From the NCBI GenBank assembly GCA_904382605.1, contig CAJFJA010000001.1, forward strand, positions 130,793 to 194,792: DNA of 64,000 nt, in the 5' to 3' direction. The notes beneath the pieces are model-generated. The model searched no databases. It was not told the DNA's origin and saw only the letters and a list, made by a program, of their open reading frames with translations. The stretch is from Candidatus Alloclostridium intestinigallinarum. GTDB taxonomy: Bacteria > Bacillota > Clostridia > Christensenellales > UBA3700. Shown piece after piece: positions 9,531-18,226 of this stretch. The position numbers and the translations under genes were made by a program. Every line of letters starts with the position of its first letter. The stretch's first letter is position 1.

Positions 9531-10122
9531 CCTCGAATACGAAAAAGCCTGCCTCGGGCAGGGCTTTGGATATATCGCCGGAGTGGACGAAGTGGGCAGG
9601 GGTCCGCTGGCGGGACCCGTCACCGTATGCGCGGTGATAATGCCGCTCGGTGAAGGGCAAATCATACCCGAAGTGACGGACAGTAAGAAACTTTCCGCAA
9701 AAAAGAGGGAAAAACTGTGCGCTCTGATACTTGAAAGGGCGGTTGCGTGCAACGTTGTTTCCCTGCCGCCGGAGTATATAGACGAAGTGAATATATTGCA
9801 GGCGACGAAAGAGGCGATGAGGCGCGCTCTTTCCGGACTTGAAGTAAAACCGGATATTGCGCTGATAGACGCGGTGGATATAGAAACCGTGTGTCCCGTA
9901 AAGCCGATAATCAAGGGCGATTTGCTCAGTTATTCCATATCGTGCGCTTCGATAGTGGCAAAAGTCACGCGAGATAAAATTATGGACGATTACGCACTTG
10001 TTTATCCGCAGTACGCCTTTGAGAAAAATAAAGGTTACGGCACGGCGGCGCACATTGCCGCCATTAAGGAATACGGCATCACGCCCATACACAGGCGTAC
10101 GTTCGTCAAAAATTTCATATGA
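9520..10122 (+). CDS. rnhB: Ribonuclease HII
   Basis: RNase HII removes ribonucleotides and RNA primers from DNA-RNA hybrids. The 200-residue protein has the motif GVDEVGRGPLAGP (catalytic Asp23 and Glu24), DSKKLSAKKRE, and the third acidic motif around LIDAVDIE. SCASIVAKVTRD and KNKGYGTAAHIAAI complete the family pattern. It lies between rbgA and yraN with overlaps on both sides. Confidence 0.96.
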   Translation: MADNLEYEKACLGQGFGYIAGVDEVGRGPLAGPVTVCAVIMPLGEGQIIPEVTDSKKLSAKKREKLCALILERAVACNVVSLPPEYIDEVNILQATKEAMRRALSGLEVKPDIALIDAVDIETVCPVKPIIKGDLLSYSISCASIVAKVTRDKIMDDYALVYPQYAFEKNKGYGTAAHIAAIKEYGITPIHRRTFVKNFI

Positions 10123-10472
10123 ACACGCGCAGAGAAGGCACTATAGGAGAACAGCTTGTCTGTGAATATATGAAAGACAGGGGGATGCGCGTTTTGCAGC
10201 GCAATTTTCTCTGCCGCGGCGGAGAAGCGGATATCATTGCGCGCGACGGCGCGTACCTGGTATTTACGGAAGTGAAGAGCCGTAACAGCGATGAATACGG
10301 CGTGGGCGCGGAGGCTGTCACGCGCACCAAGCGCAGAAGACTGGTGCACACGGCGCGCTGTTTTTTGGCAATGAAGGGTCTGGCGGATGTGGACGTAAGA
10401 TTCGACGTGGCGGTGGTCACGCGCGGCGAAGTGGAGTATATCGAGGGCGCTTTCGACATGAACGATATATGA
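10119..10472 (+). CDS. yraN: UPF0102 family protein YraN (predicted endonuclease fold)
   Basis: A 117-residue member of the YraN/UPF0102 family, which has a Holliday-junction-resolvase-like (PD-(D/E)XK) fold. The conserved pieces are GEQLVCEYMKDRG, RNFLCRGGEADIIARD and VFTEVKSRN, giving the D...ExK constellation. Its cellular role is not settled. It overlaps rnhB by 4 bases and is commonly found beside rnhB in Bacillota. It appears to end the operon; rplS has its own promoter. Confidence 0.9.
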   Translation: MNTRREGTIGEQLVCEYMKDRGMRVLQRNFLCRGGEADIIARDGAYLVFTEVKSRNSDEYGVGAEAVTRTKRRRLVHTARCFLAMKGLADVDVRFDVAVVTRGEVEYIEGAFDMNDI

Positions 10473-10499
10473 CTTTTGCCGAAAACAGGTAAAAAACAG

Positions 10500-10528
10500 T
10501 TGCATAACTATTTTTTTTATGGTAGAAT
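10500..10528 (+). promoter_or_regulatory. Promoter of rplS
   Basis: TTGCAT (10500-10505), 17 nt, TAGAAT (10523-10528). It leaves a leader of about 85 nt before rplS, long enough for a ribosomal-protein leader structure of the kind known for rplS in low-GC Gram-positives; I could not fold it convincingly. Confidence 0.6.
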
Positions 10529-10618
10529 ATGCAGGCAAATAAGACTTCGGGTGTTCCGCCGACGTATCAAAATCCCAAGACGATCGTGAACATCGCGTAA
10601 ATTCGGAGGTATAAGTCA

Positions 10619-10966
10619 ATGAGTAATTTGATCGACGTAATCGAAAAAGAGGGCATGCGCAAGGACCTGCCCAAACTTGCAATCGGCGACACCGTTAAAG
10701 TGTTCGTGAAAGTCGTTGAAGGCAACAAGGAAAGACTTCAGGCTTTCGAGGGTATCGTTATCGCGTTCAGGGGCGGCAGCATAAGCGAAACCATGACCGT
10801 GCGTAAGATTTCCAACGGCGTGGGCGTGGAAAGAACTTTCCCCATGCATTCCCCCAAGATCGACCATATCGACATTATCCGTCACGGTAAGGTCAGAAGG
10901 GCCAAGCTTTACTATCTCAGACAGAGGAGCGGTAAGGCGGCGAAGCTCGCGGAAGTCATCAAGTAA
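10619..10966 (+). CDS. rplS: 50S ribosomal protein bL19
   Basis: bL19 sits at the 30S-50S interface. The 115 residues include the conserved [20 protein letters not shown], then [13 protein letters not shown] and [18 protein letters not shown] strong GGAGG lies ahead of the ATG. It is monocistronic: its own promoter lies upstream and a clear terminator follows. Confidence 0.97.
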   Translation: MSNLIDVIEKEGMRKDLPKLAIGDTVKVFVKVVEGNKERLQAFEGIVIAFRGGSISETMTVRKISNGVGVERTFPMHSPKIDHIDIIRHGKVRRAKLYYLRQRSGKAAKLAEVIK

Positions 10967-10991
10967 TTGTTTTCCGTACGAAACCTATCTG

Positions 10992-11024
10992 CCCCTGCGC
11001 GAAAGGCGCGGGGGTTTGTTTTTT
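10992..11024 (+). terminator. Rho-independent terminator after rplS
   Basis: CCCC-T-GCGC (10992-11000) pairs with GCGCGGGG around a GAAAG loop, with one bulged T, followed by TTTGTTTTTT. Confidence 0.8.
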
Positions 11025-11263
11025 ATAAACGCGAAACCGACCGCGGCGGAAGGTATTTTGCCGCCGCGCGCGGAATATGCCGGGTTGTAAAACGCCTTTC
11101 CTAAACTTGCGGTCCGGATGCCGGATTCCGGAAAACTTCAAAAAAGAAGAATAATAAACGCCGGCTTCTTTCCCGGGGGAGTAATTACGGGCGGAGCGCG
11201 GCGCTGTTTTTTGTTTGAAAAATAAAAAATTTTCGTTTAAGGCGCGGAAATTGCAAAAAACGC

Positions 11264-11292
11264 TTGCAAACGCTTTTTATATTTATTATTAT
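11264..11292 (+). promoter_or_regulatory. Candidate promoter of the membrane glycosyltransferase-like gene
   Basis: TTGCAA (11264-11269), 17 nt, TATTAT (11287-11292), with AGGAG and the ATG about 30 nt further on. The region is AT-rich, so a chance match is possible. Confidence 0.45.
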
Positions 11293-11320
11293 ATATCTAG
11301 TATATCTAGGAGTACTTCGA

Positions 11321-13561
11321 ATGAGAACTCGCAAAAGTCTTTTGATTGCAGTCGTTTGTCTTGTGGCAATTTGCGCCGCAGTATTGCTTTCCGCATGCGC
11401 AGACAACGGAGCCGCGATAGTTACGAACGGCGATTTTGAAAACGGCACCATAGACGGCTGGACGCTCAACGACACGTCCAGCGGCAACGTTACCGTACAG
11501 CCCAGCGGCGACGACGACGCCACGGCGCATAACGGCACGGCTTATTCGGTATCCGTAAACGCTTCTTCGGCATGGACTTACATGACGCAGGAAGTTTCAT
11601 TGAAAAACAACAGCTACTACCGCCTTTCCGTCAGGATAAGAATCCAGAATCTGACTTCCGCGGTAATAGACGAGGGGGAGGATACCGAACGCGAAATAGG
11701 CGTGGTGCTCGGTTTCACGGAGGACAGCGATTTCGAAGGTCTGAACATCACTTCCGCAAACATCTCCGATTACGGTTCGACCTCCGGCAGAAAGTGGGTG
11801 GAATGTTATATCTACTTCCAGGCAAAAGCCACTTCCGACTTTACGCTGTTCGTGGGCATCGGCAACAGTTCCGCATCCCCCAGCGGACTTGTTTACTTTG
11901 ACGATATTTCCATTGTGGAGACGGATTCTTCCGTCGCAACCGACGTGCATTACGCGGGCATGCTGAAGGAAGACGGTACTTACAGTATGGCGGGCGCGGG
12001 TTCTTACGTCTACGTGGTTCTGCTCGCGGTATTCACCGTTGTCGTTGCGTATCTACTCGTTAAATTCGTAAGATACGCCATGGGCAGGGACGCCATGGAC
12101 CGTCTGCGCGAAACGAATCCCGACGGCGGAAACGACGGGGGCGTTTCAGGGGCGGCAAAAGCCGGCAGGGTGCTTACTTCTCCGCTTGCGCTGTTCACAT
12201 ACGCTATGCTGGGCGCGTTCCTCGTCAGGTTTATCGTGGCTATAACCACGTTCGGGTTCGGACAGGTGTCTTCGCAATATTACGACCTGTACAGTACCGT
12301 AAATACTGACGGCTGGGGTCAGGCGTACAGCGTAATTCCGGGAGTACCTTCGCTTTCCGCTTACGTCATCTGGATATTCGCACGCATAGCCGCTATGCTG
12401 GGCGTGCAGGGCGGCAGTATGGCAATGGCGATTACGCTCCGTATCCCCACCATACTCGCGGATATAATTACCTGCTATCTCATCTACTCGTTCGCCGCAC
12501 GCTACACGTCGGTAAAGCAGGCGGCATGCTATGCAGGACTTTACGCGCTGCTTCCCGTGTTCTTCACGCAGAGCGCGCTTTACGGCTCGTATCTCAGTCT
12601 GGCTATGCCTTTTGTGATGGGCATGATACACGTAATGCTGCTCGATTCGAAAGAAACGGCAGGTTACGCCGCCGGCAAGAGCGCGTTTGCGGGCGTCCTC
12701 TATACGTTAGCATTGCTGTTCAGTAACTGGGTCATACTGCTTCTGCCCATGATTCTGATATATCAGGTGGGCGCGGTTGTCAAAACCGATAAAGCCGGCA
12801 GAGGAAAAGTCGCGGGTATAACCGCCGCGCAGGCAGTCGGCTGTCTGGTTGTCTTCTACCTGCTGGCCCTGCCCATGATGATGCCTTACTATTCCCAGGG
12901 CAGCTATTTCGCGGTGTTCGACCAGATGTACGCGGGCTTTAAGACGAACAGCGCCTTTATGTCCACGGACGCCTTCAATATGTATGCGATGTTCGGGCTT
13001 GCAAACAGCGGCACGGTAAGTACCGCGCTGGAAGTCTGCACGTGGCTGTTCGGGGCATTGCTCGGAATTCTCGCCGCACTCAATTACTTCCTCAACGGGA
13101 AATCAAACGCGGATCTTATCCTGATAAGCGGAGTATCGGTCATTTTGTTTGCCGCAATCGGTACCGGGGTTACCGTGGAAATAATGACCCTCGGACTGCT
13201 TTTGCTACTTGCGTATATCATAATCGTGCCCGACATCAGGCTTATCACGGTGTTTTCGGGACTTGCTCTCACGCATTTCCTCAACGTGGCGCAGCTTGTG
13301 GGCAGGGGCGGTTTCATAGCTTCTTCCGGCGATATGGAATATCTCATGTTCCCGTCAAAGTCGGCGTTTGTGATAGTGTTCAGCGTGTTTACCGTTCTCA
13401 TGGCATTCGTGCTCATCTATATCACGCTCGATATATGCTACTACAACCGTGAAAGGACGCTTAAACCTTACAACGGCAAGTTCTTCGGTATGGTGAAATC
13501 CGACTTCAGACTTGAATGGCTGAAAGCCGCCGTCCAAAAGAGAAAGGAAAAGAACAACTGA
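11321..13561 (+). CDS. Lipobox and jelly-roll domain fused to a GT-C-like multi-pass membrane protein
   Basis: Exact function not recognised; 746 residues from ATG 11321, with AGGAG 8 nt upstream. Residues 1-26 form a signal peptide ending in LLSAC, a lipobox with Cys26. A carbohydrate-binding-like beta-sandwich follows (about 33-215), with VTNGDFENGTIDGW and VYFDDISIVE typical of CBM4/9-like modules. A single transmembrane helix (about 228-252) leads to a polytopic region of about ten helices (about 285-715). The RIPTILADIITCYLIY and FFTQSALYGSYLS stretches resemble GT-C mannosyltransferase-like proteins. The inferred role is envelope glycan transfer from a polyprenyl sugar donor. The stop overlaps the comM start by one base. 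Confidence 0.6.
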   Translation: MRTRKSLLIAVVCLVAICAAVLLSACADNGAAIVTNGDFENGTIDGWTLNDTSSGNVTVQPSGDDDATAHNGTAYSVSVNASSAWTYMTQEVSLKNNSYYRLSVRIRIQNLTSAVIDEGEDTEREIGVVLGFTEDSDFEGLNITSANISDYGSTSGRKWVECYIYFQAKATSDFTLFVGIGNSSASPSGLVYFDDISIVETDSSVATDVHYAGMLKEDGTYSMAGAGSYVYVVLLAVFTVVVAYLLVKFVRYAMGRDAMDRLRETNPDGGNDGGVSGAAKAGRVLTSPLALFTYAMLGAFLVRFIVAITTFGFGQVSSQYYDLYSTVNTDGWGQAYSVIPGVPSLSAYVIWIFARIAAMLGVQGGSMAMAITLRIPTILADIITCYLIYSFAARYTSVKQAACYAGLYALLPVFFTQSALYGSYLSLAMPFVMGMIHVMLLDSKETAGYAAGKSAFAGVLYTLALLFSNWVILLLPMILIYQVGAVVKTDKAGRGKVAGITAAQAVGCLVVFYLLALPMMMPYYSQGSYFAVFDQMYAGFKTNSAFMSTDAFNMYAMFGLANSGTVSTALEVCTWLFGALLGILAALNYFLNGKSNADLILISGVSVILFAAIGTGVTVEIMTLGLLLLLAYIIIVPDIRLITVFSGLALTHFLNVAQLVGRGGFIASSGDMEYLMFPSKSAFVIVFSVFTVLMAFVLIYITLDICYYNRERTLKPYNGKFFGMVKSDFRLEWLKAAVQKRKEKNN

Positions 13562-15093
13562 TGCTGTCAAAGATTAAAAGTTATACATTGGAAGGGCTTG
13601 CGGGTCTGGGCGTCGATATAGAAATCGACATCAACGCGGGTCTTCCCGGATACGAAACGGTGGGGCTTCCGGATACCGCCGTAAAGGAGTCGCGCGAGCG
13701 CGTCCGCGCCGCAATCAAAAACAGCGGCTTCAAGTATCCGACCAAGCGTATAACCGTCAATCTTGCGCCTGCGGACAGCAAGAAAGAAGGCGCGCTGTTC
13801 GACCTGCCCATTGCCGTGGGAATTCTGGCGGCAAGCGACCAGCTGAAAGGGGCGAGATACAGCGATCTGACGATATTGGGCGAACTTTCGCTTGACGGTG
13901 GAATCAGACCCGTGAACGGCATAATGCCGATAATCATCTCCGCGTTGCAGGAGGGAAGAAGGCGTTTTCTGATTCCGTTCGGCAACGAAAGGGAGGCGTC
14001 TTATGTGGAAGGCGCGGAGGTATATACCGCAGCCACTTTAAGCGAGGCGTGCAGGTTTTTGTGCGACAGGGCGTCAATTTCGCCCGTTCCCACGAAAAAC
14101 TTCCGCCCGGAGGCAGGCGCGGACAGATACGGAGTGGACTTTGCCGACGTCAAAGGGCAGTTTTATGCGCGGCGCGCGATAGAAATCGCCGTAGCGGGCG
14201 GACACAATATTTTAATGATAGGTCCTCCCGGAGCGGGTAAAACGCTTATGGCGAAGTGCGTTCCCACGATTATGCCCGATATGACCTTTGAAGAGGCTAT
14301 CGAGGTGACGAAGATACATTCCGTTGCGGGTATACTCGACCCCAATAAGGGCATTGTAACCACCCGCCCGTTCAGGGCGCCGCATCATACGGCGACGATT
14401 CCCGCACTGACCGGCGGCGGAGTTTTCGCAAGGCCGGGCGAGGTGTCGCTTGCGCATAACGGAGTGCTGTTTTTGGACGAAGTGCCCGAATATCAGCGGC
14501 GTACGCTGGAATCACTTCGCCAGCCGCTCGAAGACGGAGTAGTGACCGTGGCGCGGGCAAGAGCGACTGCGGAATATCCCGCGCGTTTTATGCTGGTTGC
14601 GGGTATGAATCCGTGCCCTTGCGGCAACTTCGGCAGTCCCACGCGCGAATGTAGGTGTACGCCGGCGGAAATAAGGCGGTACGTAAACAAGCTGTCCGGA
14701 CCTTTGCTCGACAGAATAGATTTGCACGTAGAGGTAGACGGCGTGAGTTACGACGAATTGCAGGGCGATGAGCCGTCTGAGGACAGCGCGACCATCAAAG
14801 CGAGGGTGGAGAAGGCGCGCGCCGTTCAGCGCGAACGCTATGCGGGCAAGAAATACTTCACCAACGCGGGTATGGATAACGCGGATATGCGCAGATACTG
14901 CCGACTTTCGCGTGAGGGCGACGAAATATTGCGCGAAGCGTACAACCGCCTGAATCTTACCGCGCGTGCGGGTACGAGAATATTGAAAGTCGCGCGCACG
15001 ATAGCGGATCTTGCAGGCGACGAAGATATAAAACCGGAATACGTTGCGGAGGCGGTGCAGTACCGCTCTCTTGACAGGAAGTATTGGGAGTGA
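13561..15093 (+). CDS. comM: YifB/ComM-family Mg-chelatase-like AAA+ ATPase
   Basis: The 510-residue AAA+ protein is related to ComM, a branch-migration helicase that helps integrate DNA taken up by transformation. The N-terminal Lon-protease-like fold begins KIKSYTLEGLAGLGVDIE. It is followed by Walker A GPPGAGKT (about residue 222), the Mg-chelatase signature VLFLDEVPEYQR, and a cysteine-containing segment NPCPCGNFGSPTRECRC. I placed the start at ATG 13561, which overlaps the previous stop and gives the family N-terminus. An in-frame upstream extension is not needed. dprA follows with an overlapping GTGA, which supports a DNA-processing role. Confidence 0.92.
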   Translation: MLSKIKSYTLEGLAGLGVDIEIDINAGLPGYETVGLPDTAVKESRERVRAAIKNSGFKYPTKRITVNLAPADSKKEGALFDLPIAVGILAASDQLKGARYSDLTILGELSLDGGIRPVNGIMPIIISALQEGRRRFLIPFGNEREASYVEGAEVYTAATLSEACRFLCDRASISPVPTKNFRPEAGADRYGVDFADVKGQFYARRAIEIAVAGGHNILMIGPPGAGKTLMAKCVPTIMPDMTFEEAIEVTKIHSVAGILDPNKGIVTTRPFRAPHHTATIPALTGGGVFARPGEVSLAHNGVLFLDEVPEYQRRTLESLRQPLEDGVVTVARARATAEYPARFMLVAGMNPCPCGNFGSPTRECRCTPAEIRRYVNKLSGPLLDRIDLHVEVDGVSYDELQGDEPSEDSATIKARVEKARAVQRERYAGKKYFTNAGMDNADMRRYCRLSREGDEILREAYNRLNLTARAGTRILKVARTIADLAGDEDIKPEYVAEAVQYRSLDRKYWE

Positions 15094-16100
15094 AAGAGTA
15101 TACCGACAGGGAAAAGGCTTTGCTGCTTGCAAGCGGCGAGCAGAGTCTGAAAAGGCGCTGCTCCGTTGCGGCGGACGCGCTTTCGTATTATCCCGACACG
15201 GGCGGAGCGAAAAAGATTATCTCCGCGCTGGAAAAGAGGCATATCTCTTTTATAACCTGCGACGACGCGGAGTACCCCGAAAGTCTGGACGGGCTTTACG
15301 AACCGCCGCCCGTGCTCTATTACAAGGGCGATATAAGTCTGCTGAAATCAAACTGCGTTACCATTGTAGGTTCGCGCAGGGCGACGAGATACGGAATAGA
15401 AGCGGCTCAGTATTTTGCGGAAGGTCTGGCGAAAAAGGGAGTGACGATAGTCAGCGGTCTTGCCAGAGGGATAGATACCGCCGCGCACAAAGCCGCGCTT
15501 GACTGCGGAGGAAAGACGATAGCCGTCACGGCGTGCGGTTTGGATACGGTATATCCCGCCGAAAACGCGGACCTTATGGACGAGATTGCCGCAAAAGGAC
15601 TGGTTATCACGGAGTATCCGCCGGACACACCGCCGCTTTCGTTCCGTTTTCCCGAACGCAACCGCATAATGGCGGCGATAAGCAAGGGCGTGCTCGTAAC
15701 GGAAGCCGCAAAAGGTAGCGGAGCGCTCATCACCGCCGATTGCGCGGTGGAGTTGGGCAGGGAATTGTGGATAACGCCCGGAAGTATATTCTCGCGCATG
15801 AGCGAGGGCAGCAACGAACTGCTCAAAGAATGCGGAAGACCCGTCACTAGGATAGGAGATATTCTGGCGGATACGGGAGGAGAGGACGACGGAGAAAACG
15901 CAGCGGGGCTTACGGACGTGCAAAAGCGGGTGTTGGAGGTTATAGAACACGAAGGCAGCGCGCATTATTCGCTCATAGCAAGGGAAACGGGAGTTACGAT
16001 TCCCGAGGTTGCGAAAGTATTGATGAAGCTGGAACTTGACGGCTATGTGAAGAGATTGGCGGGCAATTATTATACGCTTGCAAGGAATAGACGATACTGA
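15090..16100 (+). CDS. dprA: DNA processing protein DprA
   Basis: DprA binds incoming single-stranded DNA and loads RecA during natural transformation. It has 336 residues. The Rossmann-like DprA domain shows VTIVGSRRATRYG, IVSGLARGIDTAAHKAAL and FPERNRIMAAIS. The C-terminal winged-helix segment (about 275-335) has the ARETGVTIPEVAKVLMKLEL pattern. I favour GTG 15090, 8 nt after AGGAAG and overlapping the comM stop; TTG 15084 is also possible. In many Bacillota dprA sits next to topA, as here. Confidence 0.94.
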   Translation: MKEYTDREKALLLASGEQSLKRRCSVAADALSYYPDTGGAKKIISALEKRHISFITCDDAEYPESLDGLYEPPPVLYYKGDISLLKSNCVTIVGSRRATRYGIEAAQYFAEGLAKKGVTIVSGLARGIDTAAHKAALDCGGKTIAVTACGLDTVYPAENADLMDEIAAKGLVITEYPPDTPPLSFRFPERNRIMAAISKGVLVTEAAKGSGALITADCAVELGRELWITPGSIFSRMSEGSNELLKECGRPVTRIGDILADTGGEDDGENAAGLTDVQKRVLEVIEHEGSAHYSLIARETGVTIPEVAKVLMKLELDGYVKRLAGNYYTLARNRRY

Positions 16101-16117
16101 GGGAGTGAGAGGTAAGA

Positions 16118-18226
16118 ATGGATTTAATCATAGTGGAGTCGCCTCATAAGGCAAAAACCATCTCCAAATATCTTGGCAGACAATATACGGTAATGGCGTC
16201 GGGAGGGCATATCAGGGATTTGCCAGAACATCGCATGGGTATAGACATAGAGCATAATTTCAAGCCCGAATACGTCATAACCGAGTCTAAAAAGAACATA
16301 ATCGAAAGTATGCGCAAGGCGATAGGCAAGGCGGATAAAGTTTATCTCGCGTCCGACCCCGACCGCGAAGGAGAGGCGATTTCCTGGCATATATCCCAGG
16401 TTTTCAAACTTGCGGATAACGACATACGCATAGAGTTCAACGAAATATCAAAAAAAGCGGTGCTTGCGGCGTTGCAGCACCCCAGGAAGATTAATCTCAA
16501 TCTCGTAAACGCGCAACAGGCGCGCAGGGTGCTTGACAGGCTTGTGGGTTACGAGGTATCTCCCATATTGTCGAGAAAGATAAAAAGCGGCTTGTCCGCG
16601 GGAAGAGTGCAGTCCGTCGCCCTTAAAATGGTCGTGGACCGCGAAAGGGAAATACGCAACTTCGTGCCCGAAGAGTATTGGAATATATCCGCGATACTGT
16701 TCAAGTACGACGTCCCCGCCATGCTCAAATGCGACTTCAACGACATCGACGGCAAAAAAGTCAAGGTAGGAAACAAGGAGCTTGCCGACAGCATAGTAAA
16801 CGGCAGTAAGGCGGGAAAGTGGTACGCGGACAGCGTGAAACGCGATACTTCCGTATCCCGTCCGCACCCGCCGTTCACCACGTCCACCATGCAGCAGGAC
16901 GCGGCTTCCAAGCTGAATATGACCCCCGTGCAGGTAATGCAGATAGCCCAGCAGCTTTACGAGGGTATCGACATTCCCGGAATGGGGCATACCGCGCTGG
17001 TAACCTATATCAGAACGGACAGCACGCGCGTTTCGGCGGAGGCGCAGAACGAAGCGCTGGCGTATATCCGCGGAACTTACGGCGACGATTACGCGCCCGC
17101 CAAACCCAACGTGTACAAGGCGAAAAGCAGCGCCCAGGACGCGCACGAGGCAATCCGCCCCATTTCGCTTTCCATGACGCCGGAATCGCTCAAAGACAAA
17201 CTGCAAAAGAATACTTACAAGTTGTATAAACTCATATACGACAGGTTTGTGGCAAGCCAGATGGCTCCCGCGCTTTACGATACCCTGACCGTGCATATAA
17301 TATCGGAATCGGATAAAAATTACGGATACGTGCTCAAAGGCAAGACCTTGAAGTTCAAGGGCTGGCAGGCTGCATATATGCCCGCGGGCGAAAACAACGA
17401 CAAGGACGCAAAGACTTTGCCGAATATAAAGGACGGCGAGGACTTTACTCTGAAGGAGATGAAGGCGGAACAGAAGTTCACCACGCCTCCCGCAAGATTT
17501 ACCGACGCCACCCTGGTCAAGGGAATGGAAGACAACGGCATAGGCCGTCCGAGCACTTACGCCGCGACGATATCCGTCATATCCAAGCGCAACTATATCG
17601 AAAAGGACGGCAAGTTCATTAAACCCACGGAGTTGGGCGAAACGGTATGCGATATGCTGGTTAAGTACTTCCCCAACATCATGGACGTGAAGTTTACTTC
17701 CGATATGGAGCTTAACCTGGACAGGATAGAAGGCGGCGGCGTACAGTGGGAAAAGATAATATCCGACTTTTATCCCGACTTCAAAAAGCGTTGCGCCATG
17801 GCGAGGTTTGACGGCGAAAAAATGCGCCTCAAACCGGAAGAGACGGACGAAGTATGCCCCAACTGCGGATCGAAACTCGTTGTCCGCGAGGGCAGATACG
17901 GAAAGTTTCTGGCTTGCCCCAACTATCCGCACTGCAAGTTTACCAAGCCTTACGAAGGCTACGTGACCACTTGTCCCGTATGCGGCAGGGGCGTTTCGCG
18001 CAAAGTGTCCAAGAAGGGCAACGTGTTCTACTCCTGTTCGGGGTATCCGCAGTGCGACTTTATCTCGTGGGACTTGCCCGCACCCGTGAGGTGCCCCAAG
18101 TGCGGAGGATTCATGAAACAGGCGGGCAAGGGCGAAAAGCACAGGTACGTCTGTCTTAACAAACAGTGCGGCTACACGGAATCGGTACCTCTTCCCGAAG
18201 AGGGCGCGGACGGAGAAGATAAGTGA
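16118..18226 (+). CDS. topA: DNA topoisomerase I
   Basis: TopA relaxes negative supercoils behind RNA polymerase. It has 702 residues. The toprim domain is seen as IVESPHKAKTISKYLG and ASDPDREGEAISWH. The active-site tyrosine is in YIRTDSTRVS (Tyr297). Three C-terminal C4 zinc ribbons are present: CPNCG..CPNYPHC, CPVCG..CSGYPQC and CPKCG..CLNKQC. GAGGTAAG precedes the ATG. Its stop overlaps the GTG start of trmFO, the usual neighbour. Confidence 0.97.
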   Translation: MDLIIVESPHKAKTISKYLGRQYTVMASGGHIRDLPEHRMGIDIEHNFKPEYVITESKKNIIESMRKAIGKADKVYLASDPDREGEAISWHISQVFKLADNDIRIEFNEISKKAVLAALQHPRKINLNLVNAQQARRVLDRLVGYEVSPILSRKIKSGLSAGRVQSVALKMVVDREREIRNFVPEEYWNISAILFKYDVPAMLKCDFNDIDGKKVKVGNKELADSIVNGSKAGKWYADSVKRDTSVSRPHPPFTTSTMQQDAASKLNMTPVQVMQIAQQLYEGIDIPGMGHTALVTYIRTDSTRVSAEAQNEALAYIRGTYGDDYAPAKPNVYKAKSSAQDAHEAIRPISLSMTPESLKDKLQKNTYKLYKLIYDRFVASQMAPALYDTLTVHIISESDKNYGYVLKGKTLKFKGWQAAYMPAGENNDKDAKTLPNIKDGEDFTLKEMKAEQKFTTPPARFTDATLVKGMEDNGIGRPSTYAATISVISKRNYIEKDGKFIKPTELGETVCDMLVKYFPNIMDVKFTSDMELNLDRIEGGGVQWEKIISDFYPDFKKRCAMARFDGEKMRLKPEETDEVCPNCGSKLVVREGRYGKFLACPNYPHCKFTKPYEGYVTTCPVCGRGVSRKVSKKGNVFYSCSGYPQCDFISWDLPAPVRCPKCGGFMKQAGKGEKHRYVCLNKQCGYTESVPLPEEGADGEDK

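Larger units (their letters stand above)
10967..11320. other. Intergenic region between rplS and the membrane glycosyltransferase-like gene
   Basis: No gene seen in 354 bases. It holds the rplS terminator, a hairpin with 8 bp arms CGCGGCGG (11042-11049) and CCGCCGCG (11061-11068) without a T tail, a 24-base stretch (11075-11098) repeated with two mismatches at 53272-53295, and an AT-rich promoter zone (11264-11292). Confidence 0.7.

Noticed and set aside
10529-10600. 23-codon frame in the rplS leader
   Set aside because: Its ATG abuts the -10 box, upstream of the expected transcript start, and it has no ribosome site.
16448-18142. 564-codon open frame antisense to topA
   Set aside because: Mirror of topA codon usage; no ribosome site and no recognisable motif. 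The sense frame is a complete topoisomerase.
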